DNA of 64,000 nt from JAWLHA01 sp041690535 (GTDB taxonomy: Bacteria; Pseudomonadota; Gammaproteobacteria; Thiohalomonadales; Thiohalomonadaceae): positions 1 through 64,000 of the forward strand of contig JAWLHA010000006.1 of the NCBI GenBank assembly GCA_041690535.1, given 5' to 3'. Below the pieces are notes generated by a model that was given only the letters and a program-made list of their open reading frames with translations, did not search any database and had not been told where the DNA came from. Position numbers and translations under genes: made by a program. This document shows positions 35,547-43,046 of the stretch, in pieces. Every line of letters begins with the position of its first letter. Within the stretch, counting starts at the first letter, position 1.

Positions 35547-35666
35547 CTCCCAAGCTTGAAGCCGGCCAGTACACGTGGGTGCAGCGCTTTCACCACCAGG
35601 GGGCGATGCGGTGGATGGGCCGTGCCTATCCGCCCTCTTAATGCCGTGCGCAGCCCCTTACCCTTG

Positions 35667-35937
35667 GCATAAGTGCATCCTTGCACCCATCCCTGCGGCC
35701 GGCGACCTGCTTTCAATGACTTACATATCCTAGAGCACCGAACAGGTAAACCGAAGATCGCCAATCGCAGCCAAGTTGCGCCGCAGGTGGCGGGGGCAGC
35801 GAACCGAGGTAGGGTGGATAAGCGCAGCGCATCCACCCATTCGACGCCGCACGGTGGACGCGCTGCGCTTATCCACCCATGTTGGGCGCGTCGGATTTAT
35901 CTGTTCGGTGCTCTAGGGTAAGGATGCGTCTATCCTG
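35667..35937. repeat. Family A copy A8 split by a family B insertion
   Basis: 35667-35729 matches the inner part of family A in reverse (GCATAAGTGCATCCTTGCAC ... ACCTGCTTTCAATGACTTAC). After the family B element B3, 35916-35937 (GGGTAAGGATGCGTCTATCC then TG) matches the expected outer end of family A. The two pieces are what remains of one A copy with B3 inserted near its end. Confidence 0.7.
35730..35916. repeat. Family B palindromic element, copy B3
   Basis: A 187-bp copy with perfect CTAGAGCACC and GGTGCTCTAG ends and an intact central double palindrome, in the orientation of B2. It interrupts family A copy A8. Confidence 0.85.
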
Positions 35938-36059
35938 CCGGTGGGCGCAGTTGGAGAAACCTCCCCCTGAACCGTGTTATGGTGATGGAGTCGAAGCCAA
36001 GCAGGGGTGAGCTGGCTGTGTTTGGCTGCGCATTGCGCAGAGAAGCCTTGGAGGAGGCG

Positions 36060-36335
36060 ATGACAGGACGCTTGAAGAAAGGTGCCGCGGTCTGCGCGGA
36101 GGTGCCGGAGGGAATGAAATACTTCACGGTAGCGGCCATTGAAAAGACCACTGCGCCCGATGGGGGGGCCGGCGCCAATTGGTACCGCTACGTCATTGAC
36201 AGCGACCGCAGTTCAGTCACAGGTTTTACCGCCGGCTCCCTGAAGGAAGTAAAGGCGCATGCAGAGCGCGTGGCCGATGGCCTCAACGCCCGTCAGCGCG
36301 GGGCCGTGGTTGGCTGGAGAGCCAAAAAAGGGTAA
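36060..36335 (+). CDS. Small hypothetical protein
   Basis: I chose ATG 36060, directly after GGAGGAGGC, giving 91 residues; starts at 35979 or 35985 would give up to 118. There is no signal peptide or known motif; one Cys, mixed alpha/beta look. A long hairpin lies 20 bp after the stop. Function unknown. Confidence 0.6.
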   Translation: MTGRLKKGAAVCAEVPEGMKYFTVAAIEKTTAPDGGAGANWYRYVIDSDRSSVTGFTAGSLKEVKAHAERVADGLNARQRGAVVGWRAKKG

Positions 36336-36355
36336 GTAAGCCAATTTGCTCATGT

Positions 36356-36384
36356 GCAAAGCCCCGCTCGGAGCGGGGCTTTGC
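36356..36384. terminator. Bidirectional hairpin between the 36.1 kb gene and cspA
   Basis: Perfect 13-bp stem GCAAAGCCCCGCT / AGCGGGGCTTTGC with a CGG loop, between two converging genes. The T-tract is poor on both strands, but stem strength and location suit a shared terminator. Confidence 0.65.
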
Positions 36385-36468
36385 CTGGTTCCGTGCCCCG
36401 TCAGCCCCGCGCCCGATCAGTCCTGTGGACCTTTCCGGTGGGGCGGACGGTGTTGGCTGCGGATCGCC

Positions 36469-36672
36469 TCAGGCGGGCGAAACGTTTGCCGCGGCAGGAC
36501 CCTTGGGGGTGTTCTGAACTTCGAAAGAGACTTTCTGGCCTTCGGCCAGACTCTTGAAGCCGGTCCCCTGGACTGCGGAGTGGTGGACAAACACGTCCTT
36601 GCCGCCGTCATCGGGGGTGATGAAGCCGAAACCCTTGGTGTCGTTGAACCACTTAACCGTTCCAGTAATCAT
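36469..36672 (-). CDS. Cold-shock domain protein (CspA family)
   Basis: The 67-residue single cold-shock domain has both RNA-binding motifs, KGFGFI and VFVHHSA, and the usual opening MITGTVKWFN. It binds single-stranded RNA and DNA as an RNA chaperone. ATG 36672 follows GAGGTGAT. A long untranslated leader is likely, as in other csp genes, but cannot be shown here. Confidence 0.93.
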   Translation of the reverse strand: MITGTVKWFNDTKGFGFITPDDGGKDVFVHHSAVQGTGFKSLAEGQKVSFEVQNTPKGPAAANVSPA

Positions 36673-37097
36673 TGGTAATCACCTCAAAAAACTTACAAGT
36701 AGAAGCACGATTGCAGCTCGTTTCCGAAGGGCAATTGCGGGAGTGACTTCTGAGAACAGGAGGGACCACCGAAATGACAACTGGATAGAGACTGCAGACG
36801 AAATCCATCATACGCACGGTCGATACGAAACGCCAGCAATTTGTTCGAAGCCCAGCAACGGCATAATTGATGCGGCTTCCACCTCGCAACTCTTCGGGCG
36901 CTATGGCAGAGCCAGTGCGCACCCGAAATCGTCTCCCTTGCGCCCCGGGATCGCGGAACAGCGCCGCCTTCGTGGCCTACACTACATGCAGCAGGCCTGC
37001 GGGGGCGCCCTCTCGCGGTGCCTGGCCAGGAAGGCGGATGGTTTGGGGGGTGAACGAGCGGTGCGCAACCCGGAGCCTGTGGAGGGGCGAGTGCCTC
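36673..37097. other. Leader of cspA and promoter region of the lipoprotein gene
   Basis: 425 bp between divergent genes. The half next to cspA (to about 36860) is richer in A and T than the surroundings and probably carries the cspA promoter and leader. No further gene or repeat was recognised. Confidence 0.45.
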
Positions 37098-37871
37098 ATG
37101 ACGATCAAGGGCTTTCGAACGACAACGGACAGGAGGCGAAGGCAGCGATTCCGTGCGCTGCGCCTGGTGCTCGCCGCATCCCTTGTGACCGCCTGCGCCT
37201 CCTCCTACCATGCGCAGCCGGTCCCCTTCGAGTTGCCGGAAACGTACGAGAACGCCCAGCGGGTGGCCGGGGCCACGATCGCGGCAAGGGCCTACACCGA
37301 TGCATCTTCGGCGGCTGCCGATTTCGGTTTCGACGTGATCGATGCCGGCCTCCTGCCTGTGCAGGTGGTATTTGATCACCAAGGCGAATCCCCACTGGTC
37401 ATCAATCCCGGCCAGACATTCCTGGTGGACGCCCAGGGCAGGCTCTGGCCGGTGCTCGACGAGCGTTTTGCCTACGAACGGGCCACCCGCTATGCACAGA
37501 CCAAGCAAGTGTTCGGAGAGGGGGCGTACGGCGGATTTCTAGGGGGCGTGGCGGGGGCGCTTGTCGGTGCGGCAGTGGGCGTGGTGAGCGGTGAGAATGT
37601 CAGCCAAAGCGCTCGGGAGGGGGCTGCGGCGGGGGCTGCGAGCGGGGCGGTCCTGGGGGGCGGCGGCGGACTCGCTCGTGGGGATCAGGCCCGAGAGGCA
37701 GTGATGGATGACTTCAGGGACAAGTCGTTGCAGAACCAACCCGTGGCCCCGGGGGATCTCGCATATGGTTTCATCTTCTTTCCCGCAGAGGCCGGCACCC
37801 CGAGGAAATTGCGCTTGCAGCTCTTCGACCAGCCCTCCGGCAGGCCGCACACACTGAACTTTCCTCTCTAG
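37098..37871 (+). CDS. Putative lipoprotein with a glycine-zipper segment
   Basis: The 257-residue product begins with a basic stretch (RRRRQRFRALR) and hydrophobic signal ending LVTAC, a lipobox with Cys33. Residues about 140-195 form a Gly/Ala-rich hydrophobic glycine zipper (GGFLGGVAGALVGAAVGVVS and AGAASGAVLGG), typical of envelope proteins that associate with membranes. ATG 37098 is preferred over the longer frame to 36867. The function is unknown. Confidence 0.8.
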   Translation: MTIKGFRTTTDRRRRQRFRALRLVLAASLVTACASSYHAQPVPFELPETYENAQRVAGATIAARAYTDASSAAADFGFDVIDAGLLPVQVVFDHQGESPLVINPGQTFLVDAQGRLWPVLDERFAYERATRYAQTKQVFGEGAYGGFLGGVAGALVGAAVGVVSGENVSQSAREGAAAGAASGAVLGGGGGLARGDQAREAVMDDFRDKSLQNQPVAPGDLAYGFIFFPAEAGTPRKLRLQLFDQPSGRPHTLNFPL

Positions 37872-38151
37872 TCACTCCTCATCAGGCGTTCACCTGTTAG
37901 TGCGGCGGTGAATCCTCGGATCACGGCTGCGGCGAATGGGGGGATTTGGACGCCTCGGTGAGGGAAGAACGAATCACCTCGCTAGGGAAATCCCCACCTC
38001 CGGCTACCCGATTTCCCGCCCGTGGAATGGGTACTTCCTTCCATTTGCGGTCAGGTCCTCCTTGTCCATATTTGTATACAGCTATTAGGGGAATTGTCAG
38101 CGTCGGAAAGAGAACATTCGCACCAATCAATGGACGACGAAGGATGGAACT

Positions 38152-38754
38152 ATGTCTGGTTCACTGAACACGGAAATACCTACGCTCGCGGCCATCACTT
38201 CTGCCGTGACCAAGGCTCGAATGATGGGGTGCGGCATGCTCCTGGCTGTCGCAGGGAGTGCACAGGCAATCACGTTGGACTTCGAAGACCTGAACGGGTA
38301 CGGCGTACTGCCTTCGGACTACGCCGGTCTGACCTGGGACAGCAACTGGCAGTACTATGACTGGTCGCAAGCGCCTTACTATGCGAGCTCGGGCGAGGTG
38401 AGGATCTACACCCACTCATATGGCGGGTGGATCGACTTCGGCCAGGAGGTAAACTTCCTTGGCTCCTGGGTCGCCACGGCCAACGTCGGGCAGGAGGTTT
38501 TCTGGGAAGGCTATCGCGACGGGGTGAAGCTTTTCGAATCGGCGCACCTGCCGGGCGGGTCACAGGCGTGGATTACTGTCGATTGGCGCGATGTCGATTA
38601 CGTGCGCTTTGTGAGTACCAGCTACAACTACTTCGTAATCGATGATATTTCCTATAACGTTCCTGAGCCGAGTGGGCTTGCCCTGATGGCTTCCGGGTTG
38701 GCGCTGGCGGGCTTCGTCAGGCGCGCGCGCCATCGCCGGACTTCGGCATCCTGA
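38152..38754 (+). CDS. PEP-CTERM sorted surface/exported protein
   Basis: The 200-residue protein has an N-terminal signal (cut after AQA near 39), a mature domain rich in Tyr, Trp and Asp (FEDLNGYG, YDWSQAPYYASS), and a C-terminal PEP-CTERM signal: VPEPSG, a hydrophobic stretch and RRARHRR. Such proteins are cut by exosortase EpsH/XrtA-type enzymes and linked to exopolysaccharide or biofilm. No exosortase or EPS gene is in this window. The preceding 280 bp holds no other gene. Confidence 0.88.
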   Translation: MSGSLNTEIPTLAAITSAVTKARMMGCGMLLAVAGSAQAITLDFEDLNGYGVLPSDYAGLTWDSNWQYYDWSQAPYYASSGEVRIYTHSYGGWIDFGQEVNFLGSWVATANVGQEVFWEGYRDGVKLFESAHLPGGSQAWITVDWRDVDYVRFVSTSYNYFVIDDISYNVPEPSGLALMASGLALAGFVRRARHRRTSAS

Positions 38755-38912
38755 GCGTCTACCGGATGAACCGGCCGGGCGGTGCCAGACGCCAACCACG
38801 AGAGAGCGCAACAGGCCGCCTCCAGCGTTTGACCTCGGTGAGAAGTCGGGGCTAATGGGCGTCACTGTGTGCTGTGCGTCGGAGTGGGCCGATGGCCCAC
38901 TCCCGGCCGGCC

Positions 38913-40178
38913 TCACACCAAGCCTTCGAACGGCTGCACTTCCACCAGGGTGCCCGCCTCCACATCGCCCCATTCGGCAGGGAGGACGATGAAGCAGTTG
39001 GCGCGGCTGACTCCGCTCAGGACATGGGAGCCCTGTCGACCGGCGCTGTGGACCACCCACTCGCCGTCCGCGCCGCGTTCGAGAATGCCCCTTTGGAAAT
39101 CCTGCCGCCCCGGGCTCTTCTTCAGACGCTCGGCGGTGCGAACGGTGATCCTCAGGGCTTCGGTGACGCTCTGGCCCATCAGGTGCCGGAGACTGGGCTG
39201 CACCACTTGGTAGAAGGTGGCCATGACCGAAACCGGGTTGCCGGGCAGTCCGAAGAACACCGCGTCGCTCACCCTGCCAAAGGCCAGGGGTTTGCCGGGT
39301 TTCATGGCGATCTTCCAGAAATCCACCTGACCCAGGGCCTCCAGGGTCTCCTTCACGTAGTCGGCCTCCCCGACGGAGACGCCTCCGGAGGTAATGAGCA
39401 CGTCGGCAACCTGCGAGGCCATGGTGAAGGCCCCGGAGATGGCCTCGCGCTGGTCTGGAATCACCCCCATGTCGATGATCTCGGTGCCAAGGCGGCTCAG
39501 GAGTCCGTGCAGGGTGTAGCGGTTGCTGTCGTAAATCTGGCCTTCGCCGAGGGGTTGGCCCAGGGAACGCAATTCGTCGCCGGTGGAGAAAATGGCCACC
39601 CTCAATCGCCGGCTCACCTTCACTTCGGGCACGCCCAGCGAGGCCAGCAGGCCCAGTTCGACCGGGTTGAGCCGTTTGCCGGGGGAGAGCACCACTTCGC
39701 CCCGGGCCATGTCTTCGCCGGCTCGGCGGACGTTTTCTCCCCGCTTGTGGCCAGCTCCGAGGCGTACCGTCTCGCCCTCGCGGACGGCGGCCTCTTGCAT
39801 GATCACGGTGTCGGCTCCGCCCGGGATCACGGCGCCGGTCATGATCCGCACGGCCTGGCCCGGTCTCAACTCTCCCTGAAACGGCTGTCCGGCGAAGGCC
39901 GTGCCGACGACCGTCAGCGTGACCTCACCCTCCTCGGGAAGATCGGCGGCGCGGACAGCATAACCATCCATACCGGAGTTGTCATAGCCGGGCACATCGA
40001 GGGGGGAGGTGATCTCTTCGGCAAGCACCCTCCCCAAGGCGTTGCGTAGGGCCAGGCATTCGAAGCCGGTAATGGGGACGAGGGCTGTGCGGATCCGCCC
40101 GAGTGCCTCGTCCACGCTTAGCATGCCTCTCTTCTCGGTGGCTAAACAGGGGTCCTGGGGCTTCGGGACATCGGTCAT
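38913..40178 (-). CDS. moeA: Molybdopterin molybdenumtransferase MoeA
   Basis: Inserts molybdate into adenylylated molybdopterin. The 421-residue protein has DNSGMDGYA, IMTGAVIPGGAD, the MoCF signature ITSGGVSVGEADYV and FGLPGNPVSV. ATG 40178 fits the family; the frame to 40274 overlaps mobB. It probably forms an operon with mobB, whose 3' end is 92 bp upstream. Confidence 0.95.
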   Translation of the reverse strand: MTDVPKPQDPCLATEKRGMLSVDEALGRIRTALVPITGFECLALRNALGRVLAEEITSPLDVPGYDNSGMDGYAVRAADLPEEGEVTLTVVGTAFAGQPFQGELRPGQAVRIMTGAVIPGGADTVIMQEAAVREGETVRLGAGHKRGENVRRAGEDMARGEVVLSPGKRLNPVELGLLASLGVPEVKVSRRLRVAIFSTGDELRSLGQPLGEGQIYDSNRYTLHGLLSRLGTEIIDMGVIPDQREAISGAFTMASQVADVLITSGGVSVGEADYVKETLEALGQVDFWKIAMKPGKPLAFGRVSDAVFFGLPGNPVSVMATFYQVVQPSLRHLMGQSVTEALRITVRTAERLKKSPGRQDFQRGILERGADGEWVVHSAGRQGSHVLSGVSRANCFIVLPAEWGDVEAGTLVEVQPFEGLV

Positions 40179-40270
40179 GGGTAAAATCCTTAGTGGCTGA
40201 CTGGGTTGCAGGTTTGCCCGCATTATGCCGGACCACTTGCGGAGGCAACAATGCGAACCGTCAGCACCGT

Positions 40271-40798
40271 TCAACGGGCGCCGATCACCTTGGTCAGGAT
40301 GAAATCGATGATCTCTTCGGGGTTGTTGATGTCCAGCACCGGCCTGTCGCTCCGCACCACTTGGGGCTGGTCGGTGGCGATGGCAATGATGTGCGGATCG
40401 GCCACATGGAGGGGTGGCTTGGCCAGAAGCTCACGCCGCAGCTCTATCTTCGGGTAGGCTTCGTGCTTGAAGCCCTCGACCAGGACCAGATCCAGATTCG
40501 CTGCATCCAGGTGTGTCAGCAACTCCGGCAACTGCGGCTCCGGCTGTTGCTCCGCCTGCTCGGTGATGAGGGCCCAGCGTTGGCGTGAGGCGACCATCAC
40601 CTGCTGCGCGCCCGCCTTGCGCAGACGATAACTGTCTTTGCCCGGCTGATCGATATCGAATGCATGGTGGGTGTGCTTGATGAGCGCCACCCGAAGTCCG
40701 CGCCGGCGCAGTTCGGGAATGAGGCGCTCCAGCAGGGTGGTCTTTCCGGTGCCGCTGTAGGCGACGAACCCGAGGAGTGGTCGCACGAATCGGAGCAT
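40271..40798 (-). CDS. mobB: Molybdopterin-guanine dinucleotide biosynthesis adaptor MobB
   Basis: A GTP-binding accessory protein of molybdenum cofactor guanylylation (175 residues). The P-loop is GYSGTGKTT-like (VAYSGTGKTTLLERL), followed by VALIKHTHHAFDID and DLVLVEGFKHE. It is upstream of moeA and 12 bp downstream of ccmI on the same strand. Its partner mobA lies 11 kb away. Confidence 0.93.
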   Translation of the reverse strand: MLRFVRPLLGFVAYSGTGKTTLLERLIPELRRRGLRVALIKHTHHAFDIDQPGKDSYRLRKAGAQQVMVASRQRWALITEQAEQQPEPQLPELLTHLDAANLDLVLVEGFKHEAYPKIELRRELLAKPPLHVADPHIIAIATDQPQVVRSDRPVLDINNPEEIIDFILTKVIGAR

Positions 40799-40810
40799 GT
40801 CTAAGGGTGC

Positions 40811-42040
40811 CTACTCGATGACCCGATCGATGGTGATCGCTACCGGCGCGGCCGCACCCACCGTGGCCAGGGCTGATCCTTCCAGATCGCCCGGTTCCGC
40901 CTTGACGCTCCCACCCTTCGATACCCGGGCGACCACTTCCACGGTCTCGAAGTTCTCCAGGCTGCGGCCGCTCATCATGGCGAGGCTGTCGTCCAGTGTG
41001 ACCGAGAGCGGGAGGGTCTCGACGGGGTGGCGCGCCACCGCCAGAGGCATGGGCGGGCCGTCGGGGGCGCGGGCGAACACGAAGAGGGTGGCGTGGGGGT
41101 CTACGGAACCGGCCAGCGCGGGCGCGAGGCTCACCTCCACCTTCACCTCGGCTCCGGACGCAATAGGTGCCGCGGCGCTCTCGGGGGGCGCGGTGGCCGT
41201 ACCCATATGCTCCCGTGCCTGTTGGATTTGGCTGTCCACCACCTGAGCGACCGGGCTTCCCGGCTCCAGCTGACGCAGAAGACGCGCCCAGAAATCAACG
41301 GCCGCCAGGAAGTCGCCCTCTTCGGCCGAACCGATCCCCCGCAACCAGAGGGCGCGCTGGTTGGAGGGATCCGCGCTCAGCACCTCATCGAGAAGCAGCA
41401 GGGGTTCCCCCGCCACGCGGCCTCCTTGGGCCATGCTGAGCAGCTCGGCCCGCTCAGCCCTCAGGTCCGGGATATCGCCTAGCAGTGCCTCTGCGCGGGC
41501 GAGGGCCCCGGCGGCCTCATCGAAGCGCTCCATCACCGCGTAGGAGCGGGCCAGCAGACGCCAGCCCTCGGCATCTTGCGGATTGTCCTCGAGCCGGGCT
41601 GCAAGGCGCCCGACCATATCGTCCATCTCCATGGGGGCCGGCTCGCCACCCATGGACTGGTGCCCCGCGGCCACGGGCGGGCTCTCCAGCAATGCGGTCT
41701 CACCCAGCTGGGCGTAAAGGGCGGCCGCGAGCAGCGGCACCCCCAGCCCCACCAGCGGGACCACCCAGCGGCCCGATGCGTGTTCCTCCTCCCCTCCCTC
41801 TTCGCCGCGGTTGACCAGCAGGTCCCGCTGCAGCTCCCGTTTCGCCGCCTCGTACTGGCCATCATCCACGAGGCCGGCGGCGAGATCGCGCTCCAGCTCC
41901 TCCAGGCGGTCCCTGTAGATGGCAATGTTCAGCGCTTCCCGCGACACTCCGTCTCCCCCGCGCTTGCCGAGCAGTGGAGGCAACAACAGCAGGAGGGCGG
42001 CAGCGGCCATGAGCGCGGCCCCCAGGATGAAGGTGATCAT
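40811..42040 (-). CDS. ccmI: Cytochrome c maturation protein CcmI (CycH-like)
   Basis: Part of the haem ligation complex; holds apocytochrome for CcmF/CcmH. The 409-residue protein has an N-terminal membrane helix (5-22), a cytoplasmic loop with RDRLEELERDLAAG, a second helix and a periplasmic TPR region (GWRLLARSYAVMERFDEAAG). The C-terminal domain is beta-rich. ATG 42040 overlaps the ccmH stop by 4 bp (ATGA). It is the last gene of the ccm operon. Confidence 0.92.
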   Translation of the reverse strand: MITFILGAALMAAAALLLLLPPLLGKRGGDGVSREALNIAIYRDRLEELERDLAAGLVDDGQYEAAKRELQRDLLVNRGEEGGEEEHASGRWVVPLVGLGVPLLAAALYAQLGETALLESPPVAAGHQSMGGEPAPMEMDDMVGRLAARLEDNPQDAEGWRLLARSYAVMERFDEAAGALARAEALLGDIPDLRAERAELLSMAQGGRVAGEPLLLLDEVLSADPSNQRALWLRGIGSAEEGDFLAAVDFWARLLRQLEPGSPVAQVVDSQIQQAREHMGTATAPPESAAAPIASGAEVKVEVSLAPALAGSVDPHATLFVFARAPDGPPMPLAVARHPVETLPLSVTLDDSLAMMSGRSLENFETVEVVARVSKGGSVKAEPGDLEGSALATVGAAAPVAITIDRVIE

Positions 42041-42507
42041 CGGTGTTTCTCCTCGGCGCTCCGGAGCAGCCGCTCGAGCTCCCCCTGTTCTTCGGGGGTC
42101 AGTGCCTCGCTTTGCAGTTGCTCCCGGCCGCGCACGAAGCGCACCAGAAGGACGCTGCCCAGCAGTAGCAGGATCAGAGGGCCAGCCCACAGCAGATAGG
42201 TCTGCGGCTTCACAGGGGGACGATAGAGCACGAAATCACCGTAGCGGGCAACCATGTAATCCACGATCTCCTGGTCGCTCTGGCCCGCCTGCACCATCTC
42301 GTAGACCTTGCGGCGCAGGTCCAGCGCCAGGCCCGCATTGGAGTCGGCCAGGGATTGGTTCTGGCAAACCAAGCAGCGCAGTTCGGCGGCGAGTTGCTGG
42401 AACTGTGCCTCCCTCTGCGGATCTTCAAACTGAAACGAATCAATGGCCGCCTGACCCGGCATCCACCAGAGCATCCCCACGAGCGCAATTGCAGCGACCC
42501 GGCTCAT
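42037..42507 (-). CDS. ccmH: Cytochrome c maturation protein CcmH
   Basis: A thiol oxidoreductase that reduces apocytochrome CxxCH for haem attachment. The 156-residue protein has a signal peptide, the redox motif LRCLVCQNQSL, and a C-terminal membrane helix followed by a charged tail. ATG 42507 overlaps the ccmG stop by 4 bp. Upstream in-frame sequence belongs to ccmG. Confidence 0.95.
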   Translation of the reverse strand: MSRVAAIALVGMLWWMPGQAAIDSFQFEDPQREAQFQQLAAELRCLVCQNQSLADSNAGLALDLRRKVYEMVQAGQSDQEIVDYMVARYGDFVLYRPPVKPQTYLLWAGPLILLLLGSVLLVRFVRGREQLQSEALTPEEQGELERLLRSAEEKHR

Positions 42508-43043
42508 CGACTTCCCTCCGTCTGCTGGCGAATGACCGGCATGATCCTCTCCTCCCACACCTGGGGGGTGAGCGGACCGATGTGCTTGTAAAGCACCATG
42601 CCCTGGCGGTCGACCACAAATGTCTCGGGAACGCCGTAGACGCCCCATTCGATGCCTATCTGGCCCTCCTGATCGAAGGCGCTTGTTACATACGGGTCGC
42701 CGAACCGGTGCAGCCAGGCGAGGGCCGCGGGCCGCTCATCCTTGTAGTTGAGGCCATAGATGGGCACATCGCCCCGGCGTGACAGCTCCATGAGAAAGGG
42801 GTGCTCCTGCCGGCAGGCGGTGCACCAACTGGCCCACACGTTGAAGAGGCTCACTGGGGCCTTCTGGAGATCGGCGCGGCTGACAGCCGCGTCGGCGGCG
42901 TTCAGTGCCGGGGCGCTGAAGTCGGGGGCCGGCTGGCCCACGAAGGGCGAAGGCACTTCCTTGGGATTGAGACCGAGGCCGGCGATAAAGAGAATCACCA
43001 GCAAGAGGAACACGCCAAGCGGGGTGAGGTATTTGCCCTGCAT
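42504..43043 (-). CDS. ccmG: Thiol:disulfide interchange protein CcmG/DsbE
   Basis: A membrane-anchored thioredoxin-like reductant (179 residues) in the periplasm serving cytochrome c maturation. N-terminal anchor (about 8-24), active site WCTAC in WASWCTACRQEHP, and the family GVYGVPETFVVD with cis-Pro. It is preceded by ccmF by 3 bp and overlaps ccmH. Confidence 0.95.
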   Translation of the reverse strand: MQGKYLTPLGVFLLLVILFIAGLGLNPKEVPSPFVGQPAPDFSAPALNAADAAVSRADLQKAPVSLFNVWASWCTACRQEHPFLMELSRRGDVPIYGLNYKDERPAALAWLHRFGDPYVTSAFDQEGQIGIEWGVYGVPETFVVDRQGMVLYKHIGPLTPQVWEERIMPVIRQQTEGSR

Positions 43044-43046
43044 GCT

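Noticed and set aside
36867..37097. Longer form of the 37 kb lipoprotein
   Set aside because: It would bury the lipoprotein signal 77 residues inside the protein.
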